Positions 45,066 through 57,575 of a stretch of 64,000 bases of DNA are shown here, piece by piece. The DNA comes from Brachynemurus nebulosus (lineage: Eukaryota; Arthropoda; Insecta; Neuroptera; Myrmeleontidae), in NCBI GenBank assembly GCA_035578155.1, contig JAPWDM010000012.1:10298501-10362500 (forward strand), written 5' to 3'. The notes under the pieces are model-generated. The model worked only from the letters and a program-made list of their open reading frames with translations. It did no database searches and was not told where the DNA came from. Made by a program: the position numbers and the translations under genes. Positions within the stretch are counted from its first letter, which is position 1; every line of letters begins with the position of its first letter.

Positions 45066-46320
45066 AGGCTGCGGTTACAGTGGACGCTTGCAAGCGTTCG
45101 CAAGCGTTGGTAACACAGAGTAAGGCAGAGACAACATATCTATATCTATACTACTGAAACCCGTGTAACCAGTAAGAGATAGAAAATATGTTATATACGT
45201 GCACGGTGTTTACTTTGTATTGGCGCGCTAAACTGCGTATGTGTGCGTAATCGAAGATAGTGGTGGCCGTCACGTGACCGTGCTCGCATACATATGTGTA
45301 ATACCACAACGCTATGTGTGGGGATGTAACAGTGTCAACACAACCAACATAACAATCAAATCCATTGTTTTCTGACTGACCTACACTCAGTGAGTGCCAC
45401 TGACAGAGTGACTACTTAGTAGCCTTAGGTACACAAAAATGCACACTGCAGATTTCATGATAGAGATAGTTGCTGTGTCTCCATTACTCCGTGGTTGGTA
45501 ATATAGTTGTTCGCAAGCGTATGTGAATGTTTCGAGTTTGTCGGTTTTTAATTAATTTTGGAGACTTAGAAAAGATCAAAATTGTTAGTTATTTTTCAAT
45601 TAAGTCTCGAATATTTTGTAACATTAACCCTAGAATCATACGTTGGTCTATGAGTAAAGTTAATCATACACTGCGTCATTTTGATGAATGGACTTTTTAC
45701 GGAGAGTTTTAGTTTATTTGCAAAAAACATTTTTTTTACATAACAATACTACACAAAAGCGAACAAAGTATTTAAAAAAATTGGATTTGGAAAAATTTCT
45801 TAACATAAATACATTTTTTAATTTTTTTAATCTTTTTATCAAAGAATATTTTCATTATAAAAATTAAAAAATAGATAAATACATCAATTGTATCATAAAA
45901 CATGTGTTTCAAATAATTAACTTATGAACTATTATGAGTCAATGGACATGTGTGACTTTACAGAATGTGAAATTTCTCAGTCATAAATATTCCTATAGAT
46001 ATTATGTAGTTATTTCCCCATTAGGCACATTTGTAAATTTTCTAAAATTTGTTAGTAATATTTCGAATAAGATCTCAAAAAATAATAAAAATTAAAATAT
46101 TTTGCACAAAATAAATTGTTATCCTTTTATTAAGTCATTCGAAACGCATTCTTTTTAGTTTTCGATTTAATATATTAAAACTTCAGTATTATGTCGTCTC
46201 TATTAGTCAAACAGCTGTAATCATCTTTCACATTATCATAATCATTGAATAAATTAATTATAACATCCATATCTTTAATAAATTTTAGAAAAATTAGGAA
46301 AACTTTTACATGTGAAGTAT

Positions 46321-46352
<32 letters not shown>

Positions 46353-46668
46353 CAGGTTAATCATACATCGTTGTCCTTTTGACGCACCATATTTCAATAT
46401 AAATAAAACGACAGCAAACAAAAACAAAATTTATACATTTGCTGTGTTATAATAACAAATAAATTAGATAGCAGACGTTTCACAACAAGCAGGCAACGAC
46501 AAGTTGTAGTATTGGAGCAGGGAGAGCAGTTCATTCGTCATTTTGACGTGTACGTATGATTCTAGGGTTAAAAAAGAAACTGACAATATTCACTGGAGTA
46601 AGCAATTTCTTCGTAACCAGTATACAAACGCTTGCACGCGCTTGCAAGCATCCTATGTAAGTGCAGCT
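45066..46668. mobile_element. PIF/Harbinger-type MITE, interrupted
   Basis: The ends AGGCTGCGGTTACAGTGGAC and AGCTGCACTTACATAGGATG (complement of right) lead into GCTTGCAAGCG words on both sides. The flanks are TTA (45063-45065 and 46669-46671). A piggyBac-type element occupies 45628-46567. Without it the MITE is about 660 bp. Confidence 0.75.
45628..46567. mobile_element. piggyBac-type MITE nested in the Harbinger MITE
   Basis: The termini CCCTAGAATCATACGT are identical inverted repeats (~15-16 bp) starting with the classic piggyBac CCCTAGAA, with TTAA at 45624-45627 and 46568-46571. A 22-A tract lies inside (46330-46352). A second GTTAATCATACA word near 46354 repeats the subterminal motif. 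A short frame (45527-45712) that spans the left end is not a transposase. Confidence 0.85.
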
Positions 46669-46671
46669 TTA

Positions 46672-47218
46672 GCGATCGAAATAATGGGCGATTGTACTGG
46701 TATGACTGGTGTGGTGGAAATACTGGGTAATCAGTAATAAAAACAATTACCTGTATTATTGCTATTAATGTTTCCAGTTGAATGGTGTGTACTGTAGGAA
46801 GGTATTTGCAGCTGGTGCATTAGTATTGGTTGTCGTTCTAAATATCAGTAGCTCTGGGTACCTTACCTAGGATAAGTAAATATTGTGTTGCAACTTTGTT
46901 TTGTATAAATAAATACATGTAGGATTAGAGTATGGGCGGATTTTGTTATTATATTTACTAAAACCAGTGATTCTCTCAACATTTTTTTTCTGTAAAACCG
47001 TCACAAAAATAGCATCACTTATACATACCATATTTTTCAACTTAAAATACTGTGATGTTTCTAAATATTTATTGTGAGAAAAACTAATTCTGAAGAGATC
47101 AGACAGAGTCCAGTGGTGTCCAGCGAGGTCTGTACCACCAATCGGTGGACGTTGAAGAGATCTAAGGTGGCCTTTTAAGTCCTCTATCGAAAGATGGTTT
47201 AAGTATACACCGATACCT
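46672..47218. other. Nothing recognised
   Basis: No supported gene or repeat. Confidence 0.5.
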
Positions 47219-47263
47219 CAATTTGCGTCGTAGTTACGTTCCAAAAAAACACGACGCAAATTG
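47219..47263. repeat. Perfect 13-bp stem-loop
   Basis: CAATTTGCGTCGT pairs with ACGACGCAAATTG across a 19-nt loop. It may be a very small MITE remnant. Confidence 0.7.
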
Positions 47264-47519
47264 AAACCATGTAAAGATCGAAGATAGGTTTCAGGGTTAC
47301 AAAAATACTACTTTTTAAAAAGAAAACTGAACAAAGTAAACATTTAAAAAACAAAAATAATATAAAATTTTATTACATACAAACAAAAAACAAAAAAAAA
47401 AAAAAACAGATTAGTTAAAACAAAATAAAATAATCAATTAATTTATAAAAAGAAAATAAAAATTAATCACTGTCTGATCAGTTCATAGTGGCTGTTGTCG
47501 TAAGTCGGCTTTTTCGGAG

Positions 47520-47709
47520 TAAATACTAAGGCCCCTGTTAAAATTTCAAACCGTTTCACTAAGCCGTTAAAAAGTTATTTAATCTGTTCTGTTTTCGAAT
47601 TTCCATAAGAGTACGTGTAAAATTAGTTTTTTTTTTTTTTTTTTTTAAATAACTTTTTAACGGCTTGGAGTGAATCGGTTTGAAATTTTCACAGGGGCCT
47701 TAGTATTTA
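47520..47709. repeat. 190-bp inverted repeat
   Basis: ~62-bp arms (AAATACTAAGGCCCCTGT, ATTTCAAACCG, TAACGGCTT) flank a ~65-bp centre with a T tract. Several mismatches make it older than the other hairpins. No duplication identified. Confidence 0.85.
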
Positions 47710-49040
47710 ATGAGGAACATTCTACTAAATTTTCAATCGTCTCGTAGCATTTTGTAATTCTCCGAAAAATCCGCAGAATGTACTCAGCTCTTGTAGTCAG
47801 CTGAGAGCTATAGTTTGATGTATTGTACAATCAGTTGTAGTGATAGCTATTATTTAACAAAGATAACTATTTATTTACCTTATAGTTTGTTATACAACAC
47901 AATTATTCACGAATTTCTAATTTCATGTACTTTTATCTCCGATTGTACCTCCCAAACATCCTTAAAATAAAAATATCACCGACTGGAAATTCCGTAAAAA
48001 TTTTTATTTATCATATTTTGTTTGATTTGGTCTCCAGCCAAAAAAGGTTGCCAACATCTGGTTATTGTTCATCTGAAATTGCTCTTAGGTTTTTAATAAT
48101 AAAAAATTTTCAAAATCGGTCTAGTATTTCTTAAATCTATTTCTACACACTCATATAAACAAACTTACTGTATATTATTTTTATCATACAGTAATCGCCG
48201 CTTATTGTGATCACTGTGGGACTTGGTATTAGGCGTGCCGGATATACGCGTTCTTCTGAATGAGTATCTAAAAAGAGGTTCGTCAGGTTCATGTTCAAAA
48301 ATGTGTGTTCAGAAACTTTTTAGGCACATATTTGTTAGAAATAAATGAAAGATTGTCGTTGAATCGGTTGTTACTAGAATTTCCAACTACAAGGAAAAAT
48401 AATTTGTTCTAGGAACTCTAAAACGTAAAATACGCGTGAGAAATTCTCCTTTTTGAACGAAAGAAATTTTTATTTTTCAGAAGTGATCACAATATTTCAT
48501 TTGAGTAGTTTCGGAAGCAAAATATCAGAATAAAATTTAAGAATTATTTTTTTCCCAAAAAAAGCCGCTATTTTATATTAACATTTTACAGTCCACGTTT
48601 TCTGCATCTAAAAATAGCTAGAACAACCGTAGTGACCGATCGCGACCAGTAACAGGTATTGATTTACAACAAACACACTCTCTGGGTGTTGGTTTTTGTA
48701 AACATTTACAGAAGAATAACATAAGGTATGTTACAACAAACACTCGAATTAATTCTTGTTTTAATGAGCATGCGCATAGTTAATTTTAGTGTTCCAACTA
48801 GGAAGAATTGTAATTCTAGTTTACAAAAAGCTTTAAATTCTGTGTTCTATCAAGTATTTAAATCTAATTCTGAACTCATCCAAATTGGTTTTTGAAATTC
48901 TTGCTACAGAGTAAGTATTTCAAATCCTAGATATGCACATTAACAAATATTTCATTTTTAACCTTATAATTTAAAAATTTAAATAGTGAAGACTGTTTGA
49001 ACTATTTTACGAAAGCAATTTGAAATTTTTGATTTTATTT
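47710..49040. other. AT-rich, no gene recognised
   Basis: Only short frames without motifs. Confidence 0.45.
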
Positions 49041-49052
49041 AGTTGCTTTAAT

Positions 49053-49170
49053 ATTTTTTTTTTTGTTTTTTTGTTTTTTTTTTTGTTTTCTTTGTTTTTT
49101 TTTTGTTTTTTTTTTTTTTTTGTTTTGTTTTTTTTTTTTTGTTTTGTTTTTTTTTTTTTGTTTTTTTTAA
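49053..49170. repeat. T-rich (TTTTG)n tract
   Basis: Nearly pure T with scattered G. It is the strand complement of the tract type at 35425-35512. Confidence 0.85.
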
Positions 49171-49262
49171 ATTTTTCTTACTTTTTAAAAATTAACGTAT
49201 TTTAATGTACAATATATATTAATTTTGTAATGGATGTGTTTGTAAATATTCCTTTTAGTATA

Positions 49263-49399
49263 CAGGGTATAAAATAAATAACTTTCGTCCTTTTATGGGG
49301 TGACTCATAGTACCCTGTAGACACTAAAACCGCAGGAATTTTTTCGGAATTAACAGTCGCGTCACCCCTCAAAAGGATAAGAGTTATTTCCCTTACACT

Positions 49400-49471
<72 letters not shown>

Positions 49472-49481
49472 AGTGTAAGGG

Positions 49482-49546
<65 letters not shown>

Positions 49547-49675
49547 AGTGTAAGGGAAATAACTCTTATCCTTTTGAAGGGTGACGCGACTGTTAATTCC
49601 GAAAAAATTCCTGCGGTTTTAGTGGCTACAGGGTGCTATGAGTCACCCCACAAAAGTTATTTGTTTTACAGCCTG
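49263..49675. mobile_element. Second inverted dimer MITE around (TA)n
   Basis: Same arms as 8635-8960 (CCTGTAGACACTAAAACCGC, GGAATTAACAGTCG, TCAAAAGGATAAGAG), inverted about (TA)n and flanked by TA. Here the centre is duplicated: AAAGAGTGTAAGGG occurs twice, separated by another (TA)n block. Confidence 0.85.
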
Positions 49676-49679
49676 TAGA

Positions 49680-50423
49680 AGGTCTCAACTCTTTAGTAGA
49701 GACTTCTTTTGAAATCCCTAACACTCAACTTAAAACGTTCCTACATATTAAATGCCGAACTAGACTTCTAAATTGGATTTGATTCGACCTTCAAATGACA
49801 TTATCGAATTTAAAATACTGGATTCACTCGAATTGGAAATTCTAGTGTTTCTTGCAACATACCTATAAATATAACACTTAAAAGTATAATTTTATACAAC
49901 CATTTATTTTTTATTTTTTAATGATTGTACTGAAATGCGCGTACATTTCAATACAATCACAAAAATCAGTGTGTTTGTCTGTTATTGATATTATTTTTAA
50001 TAAGAAAAGTGTATGTTTTGTATACATGTCGAATGATTTCCTGAATTTATTTATATATAATTTTTTTAAAATTTTTTAGAAACAATTGTGACAACAATAA
50101 CCCAAATTGATAACATATCAGGCGTCTACTGTACTAGTATACAAAGTCCTGTGGAATTTTTTTTTTTTATAGAAACATAATATTATTGAGTATCTAACTT
50201 TTTTATTTATTTGAACTTTAGTGTAATAAGAAAAGTTTTCGTTTTTTTTTCTTTTTTGACCGAATTATTGATTTATTGAAAGTAAATTGATGCTGATGGT
50301 TTGGTTGGTTGACTATTATTTGTTTTCATTGTGTTCCAGTGTTTCCGTTCCATGTTGAAAGTTTTATTGATACTTCTGTACCCCCGCACGCCGCACGCCG
50401 TGTGGTGTGGTGGTCCGTAAAAC
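49680..50423. other. Nothing recognised
   Basis: No supported feature. Confidence 0.5.
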
Positions 50424-50426
50424 TTA

Positions 50427-50889
50427 GGCCCGATTTACATTAACGCTCCGCTCTCGATACGCTCCCACTCCACTCTCGCCCCAATATAATCTTGTTGTGT
50501 TCACATTACAGTGATGATAACATGCTGGTGGTATCTATTCGTTCTCCATTCACATTATAATGCGGCTCTGGGTACGCTCGCAGTTCGGTCTCAGTTCGAT
50601 ACAAACATCTTTTCATGGCAACTGAATGCAAGCGGAATGGAGTGGAATCAAAAAAGTGTTTACACTATAGGTACAAGCCATAACAAGTCTGATATCGCTC
50701 CGATAAAATATTACCTGAGTGATATTGATATTGGAGTGGCATTGGAGTGGGAGCGAACCGTGACTGATATCGGATCGATATCAGAGCGATGATGTGAATA
50801 CACTCATTGTTTGTTGTGTAAGAATATTTTATCTAATCGGGAGCGGAGCGATGTCGTACCGAGAGCAGCGCGTTAATGTGGATCGGGCC
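50427..50889. mobile_element. PIF/Harbinger-type MITE
   Basis: The ends GGCCCGAT(T/C)(T/C)ACATTAACGC are inverted and flanked by TTA on both sides. Internal words GCTCC(G/C)CTC and GATATC recur on both arms. A 93-codon frame inside is accidental. Confidence 0.8.
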
Positions 50890-50892
50890 TTA

Positions 50893-51528
50893 TGTTACGT
50901 AGGTATTAGGTATATTGCTGTTTATGCGTTTTAATAGCTAACTCGAGCTTTTTTCCTTTTTTTTTTTTTGTTCGTCGAAATATAAATATTTATGATACGT
51001 CCGATAGTTTTAATCCTTTTCGATATAAAATTTCAATTTTCTTATCACGTGCTTACTAGAGATAATTTGATCGTATTTCTCTTTTGATATCTTCATTTGG
51101 TTTTGATTAGGTACACTGGTGTTTCAGTTTTAGGCGCGGTTCTTGTCTAGAGATTAAAATTTTTATACACTAAGAGACTAATATGGTGTGACTTTTAATC
51201 CCGAGTGTGAAAAAGGTCTCCGGTAACAATTCAGAAGAATTAAAAGAAACACTTTAGTCCCGTGGCGTATGTATTTTTTTTTATAATTCCAGATAATTAA
51301 TTTTTCCTCGGGGTCTGTAGTTGTCGTCATCCTTTTGGGGAAATTTTTTTTTCTAAAAATGTGCTTTGTTCCCGGGGCCCGTTATTTCTCTCCACGGAGC
51401 TTAAGAATTAAAAAAAAGATTATTTAAACAAATTGTGTGAAATATTATTACATCAAATATATTTTGGACAAATCAATCAAACTGGATGGTAAAATAAAAC
51501 TGTTTGAAGTTTGAATTTGTTTATTATT
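50893..51528. other. Nothing recognised
   Basis: No supported gene or repeat. Confidence 0.5.
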
Positions 51529-51532
51529 TTAA

Positions 51533-51969
51533 GGTAGTTGGTCCGAAAAACGATATTTCAAAGAATGTTAATGAAACTTCTCTAGACATTTATTTAATTC
51601 AATACCAATAATACGAGCCTACATCAACAAAAAATTGATCGCTCCAATTTTGAGAAAAACGGTTTCAATATTTTGTAATTTTAACACGGGCTCTTATGGG
51701 AAAACTATTATTATTTAATAAAATGAAAACGTGTCAAAGGAATTTGATAAAAATTTAATATGTTATAAAATACAAGTTACACACCATATTTAATGAGAAA
51801 TAAAAATTGTTGACCGCGCCGTTTTTTAAATATAATATATAAACATCATTTTACAACGTTGTTTCAACAATGCTTTTATATTGCGACGACAAATATAATA
51901 ACTGATGAATAATTAATACATTATTTAAGACATATACTTTTGTACCTGACTATCTCGTACCAAATACCC
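51533..51969 (+). mobile_element. Full copy of the GGTAGTTGGTC TTAA family
   Basis: TTAA-GGTAGTTGGTCCG on the left, and CTGACTATCTCGTACC...CCC-TTAA on the right. At 437 bp it sets the length of the family and supports the self-nesting reading at 32846-33609. Confidence 0.7.
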
Positions 51970-52129
51970 TTAAATAAATAATTCGTTATAAATTATTTAT
52001 GTTGATTGATTGGCTTAAAAGTGGGAGCAAAAGTATTTTTTGTTTCTCGGGACCAAAAATGACACTTTGTTCGCTGTTATGAAGGACTAAAGTATGTAGT
52101 TTAACCCTGAAATGTCAAAACAAATTTTT

Positions 52130-52560
52130 TCTACTCCTAGTATTAAAAGTAACATTTTGTGCACGGCTAACTATATGTAAAAATTAACAATTGCCCACAC
52201 TGTACGGAAATATAGTGGGAAATTATTTCCCACGCCTTAATATTATAAAAAAGTAGGCTGTTTCGTTAGTTTAATATATAATATATTTCTATGTATATAA
52301 TATATAGAAATAATACTAAAAATATACATATATGTATGTTGATTATTTATTATTGTTTCTATAGTTTCAAAGTATGCTTTGGCAAAAATTTGAACATCTT
52401 AACACTGACATTATAAATTTAAAAAATTTTTACTACTTATTTAAATTTTATTTTAATTATTTATGTTAAATTTTACGAAAAAAATGTGCTCGTAGAAGAA
52501 GTATAGTGTAAAATGCGTGGGAAAAGCTTATTTCTCACTTATTGTACAATATACTATTTT
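52130..52560 (+). repeat. Repeat homologous (inverted) to 63097-63790
   Basis: Shared words: AGTAACATTTTGTGCACGG, GTGGGAAATTATTTCCCAC, AAAGTATGCTTTGGCAAAAA and GTGCTCGTAGAAGAAGTATA. It keeps an uninterrupted ACATACATATATGTATATTT where the other copy carries a Helitron. It ends in a short hairpin GTGGGAAAAGC...CACTTATTGTACAA. Confidence 0.85.
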
Positions 52561-52711
52561 TGCATCCATTTTTCCCCGTTTGTTTATTGTTGTTTTGAAA
52601 GAAAAAATGAAAATTCATTACGTTACTAAATAAGTACTTTAAACAGAATTGCAGCGGGAGAACTTCTGGTCTTCTGGTATTGCAAAATCCCTTAACATTT
52701 CTACGTCTTTC

Positions 52712-52895
52712 ATACATAATAATAAAGTTTTTCCCCTTAAGGACCCACAAAAAATAAAAATATAAAATATTCACTAGACCGGTTTCGACTACTTTTGCAG
52801 TCCTCTTCGTAAAAGTAATCGTAACCGGTCTAGCGAATATTTTATATTTTTATTTTTTGTGGGTCCTTAAGGGGCAAAACTTTATTATTATGTAT
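52712..52895. repeat. 184-nt near-perfect hairpin
   Basis: 85-nt arms with about four mismatches, all pairs summing to 105607 (no indels), and a 14-nt loop (52797-52810). Same geometry as 17007-17186 and 28975-29163, but unrelated sequence. The inner part overlaps the hammerhead-like motif. Confidence 0.92.
52774..52833 (-). ncRNA. Degenerate hammerhead-ribozyme-like motif
   Basis: On the minus strand: CTAGACCGG, a ~15-nt segment, CGAAGAG, GACTGC-AAAA-GTAGTC, GAAAC, CGGTCTAG. The outer 9 bp pair perfectly (stem III). GACTGC/GTAGTC forms a complete 6-bp stem II with one G-U. GAAA is in place. The other core strand should read CUGANGA but reads C-GAAGA, as if U4 were deleted, so it is probably inactive. 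Hammerheads of this style occur in Penelope-like elements and retrozymes. Confidence 0.5.
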
Positions 52896-53809
52896 AATCC
52901 AGCCCACAGTATACGGCTCAATATAGTGATATATCTTTCATAATAACATTTTCTTAACTTATTCAAACCATCACTGTACCTACATAATATAGACACGCTC
53001 AATATGGATTAGTCACTTGGGATTGGAACAAAATTGGAAGTAATTTATTTTTTTTTTTGTTTTTTTGTTTTTGGTCATTAAATCTGTTTTATCATAAAGA
53101 TAAGATGAAATAAAAAAAAAATTATTACTACAAATAATAAAATATGAGGCGATAATGAAGCAGCAGCCATATTGGTGTTATCTATTTCAATTATGACGAA
53201 TAAATGGCTTGGTTGATAATAATTATGTGAATATAAAAAGCATAAACCGTAAAAGTCATAACTATCGTCATAAAAAGAGCTTGTGATAAAAACGGTAAAA
53301 GCTGTTATCGATGTAATAAAAGCTTTTTTGTTTGACATAAAAAAATTATTTACCTGCTTACGTAATGATAAATATTTCGATGTCATTCTATGGTATTTAT
53401 TATTGAGTGATGGTGGGGGAGGGTGATCAGGTTTGGAATACTGCGAACCGCGCACTATTTTCTTTGTTCGAAATGGAATGACATGTTGTATTGACTTATT
53501 TCTTATTTGATTAATTTGTTTTTTCTAATTTTTACATCAACACCATTTGTTTCAATGTTTAAAAAGTCATAAATAAAATGGTAGAATAATGGAAAGTCGA
53601 GTAAAAATGATATCGAGAATGAATCGAAAGTCGAGAAAAAATCATGAATATTTAATTCTTTTCAGTGTAGTTATTCAGATACCTATATACAATCAAGCCA
53701 TGAATTGAGGCTCAAATGGATAATACAATAATTCAGAAGGAGGTGTTGTACATCGACCTTAACGGTATAAAGTGTTAGTACCGACACTATATCTGCATAC
53801 AGGGCCGGC
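52896..53809. other. AT-rich, no gene recognised
   Basis: A 125-codon minus-strand frame (53078-53455) has no recognisable domain and biased composition. Confidence 0.4.
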
Positions 53810-55105
53810 TCGAGGGCCCGGGCGCTATAAGCGATGCTTTTTTTTGTACAAGATAAAGTAGGTAGTCACTTACATTACTCAAAAAGGAATACAGTTTGCC
53901 ATCTTTGCCATCTACTGTTTTGATAACAGACACCTTCATTTAAATAAATTTAAACAAATAATGTTTCAGTAAATTATTTCAATAAGAAATTTCATGAAAT
54001 ATTATATATTTTTGATAAAAATGTAACTTTTAGTCGGTCACTTACATTACATCCCCTTTGGTCACTTACATTACAGACACTTTAAAACAAGTTTTATTAA
54101 AAAGTAAGTAGTTTATTAATTTGATTTTTTGGAAAATATGATAGATAACAAAGATAAAAATTTATTTTTAGTAATTAAAAAAACTTCTGTCGGTTTTGAT
54201 AGCCTCCATTTCTCGAATTCGTAGCTTGACAAAAAATCAAAATAATACTTAAAACGAGTATAATAATTATTTTAGCAGAAAGAACAAAGTATATCTAGCT
54301 GTATTTTAATATTCACTTGAAAAAAATCACAAATTCTGGTAGTTTTTTTTTTTATTAAGTACAAAATTTTTAAGCTAAATTTTCAGAATAAATATAATTA
54401 CCGATAAAAAAATAAAATAAAAAAACTTTGTAATCAGTTATTTAGTCTTTTGAGTATCAAGTAGGCATCATATTGATTAATTATTTTAATTTTTTAATTT
54501 TTATCAAAATTCCATCATTTCATGGAATTGCCCTAATAAGGTTACAGCAGCTTTATACAACAAGTAGTAAGTTTACAGTGGTTCTTAACTAAAAATAGTA
54601 AGATCACAGCGGTTGTGTACCCAAAGTAGCAAGGTTCTAACGTTCTGTACCCAAAGTAGCAAGGTTCTAGTGGTTCTGTACCTAAAGTAGTAAAGTTCCA
54701 GCGGTTCTGTACCCAAAGTAGTACGATTACAGCTGTTCTTTACCAAAAAGTAGTAAGGTTAGAGCGATTCTGTAACAAAAGTAGTGGCTACAGGTAGTTC
54801 TGTGTCAAAAAATTTATGAAAACGAAATAAAAATCCCGGAGACGTTTTTAATTGTAACTTTACAGGTAATATATGAAAAACTGTGCAACCGGGAGCAACC
54901 GTGTATTTCGCTCAAAGAGTTTATTTTCAGCTAAAATATATCGAAAACATGCCAGAAATTGTTTCCTCATATCGGTGATCCCACTTCTGACTATACCTAC
55001 GAATTTGTTCAACGGTGTAAAAGTAACAGAATACAAAATCAAATTGTTACATCATTGTATGACAGTTGTTTCAAGGCCCCACTTTTGGTGATCGAGCCGA
55101 CCCTG
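53810..55105. mobile_element. hAT-like element with internal minisatellite
   Basis: The ends CAGGGCCGGCTCGA and CAGGGTCGGCTCGAT are inverted and start with the hAT-typical CAGGG. The flanking 8-mers (TCTGCATA, TCCGTACC) match poorly, so the duplication is decayed. No transposase frame. It carries 31-bp tandem units at 54540-54810. Confidence 0.65.
54540..54810 (+). repeat. ~31-bp degenerate minisatellite, ~8-9 units
   Basis: Units follow the pattern TTCTGTACCCAAAGTAGTAA plus G-TT-CAGCGG, with variants. Divergence is high, so the array is old. No coding meaning. Confidence 0.85.
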
Positions 55106-55920
55106 TCCGTACCTACATGTAATCACTACTGATTCCCGGTAATTTCAATTTAGGGATATTATTCTATGTGTTCGACACAATTCGTCATTAGTAATCGTAG
55201 GTGATTATCGTATACATATATTGTATAACACGTAACTATGATAGAATATGTTTTACTGAATTTATAATAAGACCCTTCTCTATCTATGTTATGAATCATG
55301 TAATTTAATAGGGTAAATACCTAATAAAATAAGGGTTTCATTTTATATACTACCTATTATTAATATATTCATCAACCTATGTCACTATTAATGGATCTAA
55401 ACGGTATATTTCGGCCATTAAAACTTTCCTTTTAACGTGGAAAATCTGATTAGTAAGAAAATTTTGAAAATTTTTTTTTTTTTGTCTTATTAACACAAAA
55501 TTTTCAAATCAATAAACGGGGGCTTTAGTTATGCGTTGGTCACTTTTGAAAATTGTTAGAGATTTTACTATAATTGAATTTTGTCAAACATATGCTTAAT
55601 TAACCATAATATTGAATAAAATTTGTTTTTCAGTGAACACACAGAATAATTTTTTTTTTTGTCATTTTTATTTGGCAAATTTTTCGAAATATTTTTTCCA
55701 AATGTTTTGTTTGAAAAATACTTTTTCGAAATACGTTAAGGGGGTACTGTTTGGTCTAGATTTTAAAATGAATTTTTTTTTTTTGTTTATATTTATTTTT
55801 AAGTATATAATTTGATTAGTTCTTTTAATAATGCCAGTTGTCTCCAGCTTGTTCAGATCAGTAGCGTCCAAATACTATATATTTAGGTAAATGGAATAAA
55901 AATAAATTTGTGTTTTAATT
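55106..55920. other. Nothing recognised
   Basis: No supported feature. Confidence 0.5.
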
Positions 55921-55921
55921 T

Positions 55922-57093
55922 CAGCTGAACCTTTTTTATGCGGTTGATAGGCACTGCATAAAAAAATTACACACGAAAAAAAATTTTTTTTCAAAAATTT
56001 CATGAATAGCTAAAAAAAGTATAGCTCGCTTCAGATTGCAACAAAAACTTTTTATGCAGTGGATCGGAACCTCATTTTAAAAGTTCAAAACCTCACGATT
56101 TGTTAGAAGTTGCTTTTCTAAACAAGATAAAGCATTTATTTACACATGAGAACATTTTATTTCATTTTAAAAGCTTTTATTTAACTTGCTATGTTAATAT
56201 GTTGGTTTAGATCAAATCTTGGAATCAAAAAGACAGGTTCTAATTGAGCTATCTAGAGGTTTCAAATTTTCCATACGTGTCTAACCTTGATGACAATGCA
56301 ATATTGTATAATTAGTTTTTCCCTAAATTGCCCTAAACCAAAATTGTTGATTTTTAGTCCTATGCAACTTTTTAACATTTCGAATTGTCAAATATTGTCC
56401 ATTGATTTTACATTGCAATTTTTTGTTTCCATAGTTATGTCTGATTAGGGTAAATTAACCGATTAAAATATAGGTAAAAAAATTACTTCTTTATTTATTT
56501 ATTTTTTTTAATTAATTGTAATCAGACTGAAGAGTAGAAAATAAAATAAATTAAAAAAAATGTTTTTTAAGAAAAAACTTTTATTTAAAAATGGGCTAAA
56601 AAAAATGAAATAACTACTGAGTGTAGTTTGAAGCAATATGCAACATAATTTATAAAAGCGTGAGGCGTTTAATCAAGTTTGGTAAGTACTGAAAAGTAAA
56701 ATAGCTACACTTATATCCAAAACAGAAATAATTAATGATAACGCCTCAAGCTTTTATAAATTATGTTGCATATTGCTTCAAACTTCACTCAGTAGTTATT
56801 TCATTTTTTTTAGCCCATTTTTACATAAAAGCTTTTTCTTAAAAAACATTTTTTTTACTTTATTTTTTATAATATTATTAATATTTTGATAAATATACAT
56901 ATCTGTCAAAAAATTTAATAATGGAATAAATTATATTCTAATGCATTGTACTGATTAAATGTTTAAAAATCATCAATAAGTAATTTTATCAAAGTAAGTT
57001 ATTATAATTAATGCTTAGATTTCTCATTTTTTCGTGCTCTTGATTCACATTATACACTTTAATGGATATTTTTTTAAAAACCGCATTAAGCTG
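55922..57093. mobile_element. TATGCGG MITE, interrupted
   Basis: CAGCTGAACCTTTTTTATGC on the left, ACCGCATTAAGCTG-TA on the right. Family interior is present to ~56168 and again from ~56868. The ~700-bp interruption contains the inverted repeat at 56540-56872. Confidence 0.75.
56540..56872. repeat. Inverted repeat, ~125-bp arms
   Basis: The arms share TGTTTTTTAAGAAAAA, AAATGGGCTAAAAAAAATGA, GCAATATGCAACATAATT and ACGCCTC across a ~70-bp centre. Probably a MITE inserted into the TATGCGG element. Confidence 0.85.
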
Positions 57094-57369
57094 TAACACT
57101 TGTGAGCACGTAACCCTGTCGAATATGTTCACCTATTTTTTTTTTTTTTTGTTTACGATAAACCGTAAAAAAGTGTACTTTATCGGGTGTTAGTGTATTT
57201 TTTGAAAAAAGTCGAGACCAAACGGTATCTACAAAAAATTTTTTTTGCAAATTGTAACGTGCGATATAGTGTGGCGCGGATTAAGTTTGTCATTGGATTG
57301 ACTGGTGATGGCATTTAAATTAGTTGTTTGTACCGAAAATAAAAAATACAACAAAAAGGCGTTTGACAT

Positions 57370-57400
57370 TTTCGAATACATAATACCCCTGTTGCAGCAT
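57370..57400 (+). repeat. Fragment of the CTGCGACAGGGGTA dispersed repeat
   Basis: TAATACCCCTGTTGCAGCAT and CCTGCA match the family at 25610-25690 and 42870-42910. Confidence 0.6.
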
Positions 57401-57575
57401 CCTGCAAATCAAAGTGATTTTTTAAATACAAAAATTACTTTTTCTCGAACTCATGCTGTTATAGGATAATGGTTCTAACACCAACTTTATGTGAAGGAAA
57501 CTGAATTTAAACTGGCAAAAAACAAATTTTTTGAAATTTTTAGCGACCTCAAAACAAGTTGATATGATAGCCATA

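Noticed and set aside
53078..53455. 125-codon minus-strand frame
   Set aside because: Phe/Ile/Ser-rich composition typical of AT-rich noncoding DNA; no recognisable motif.
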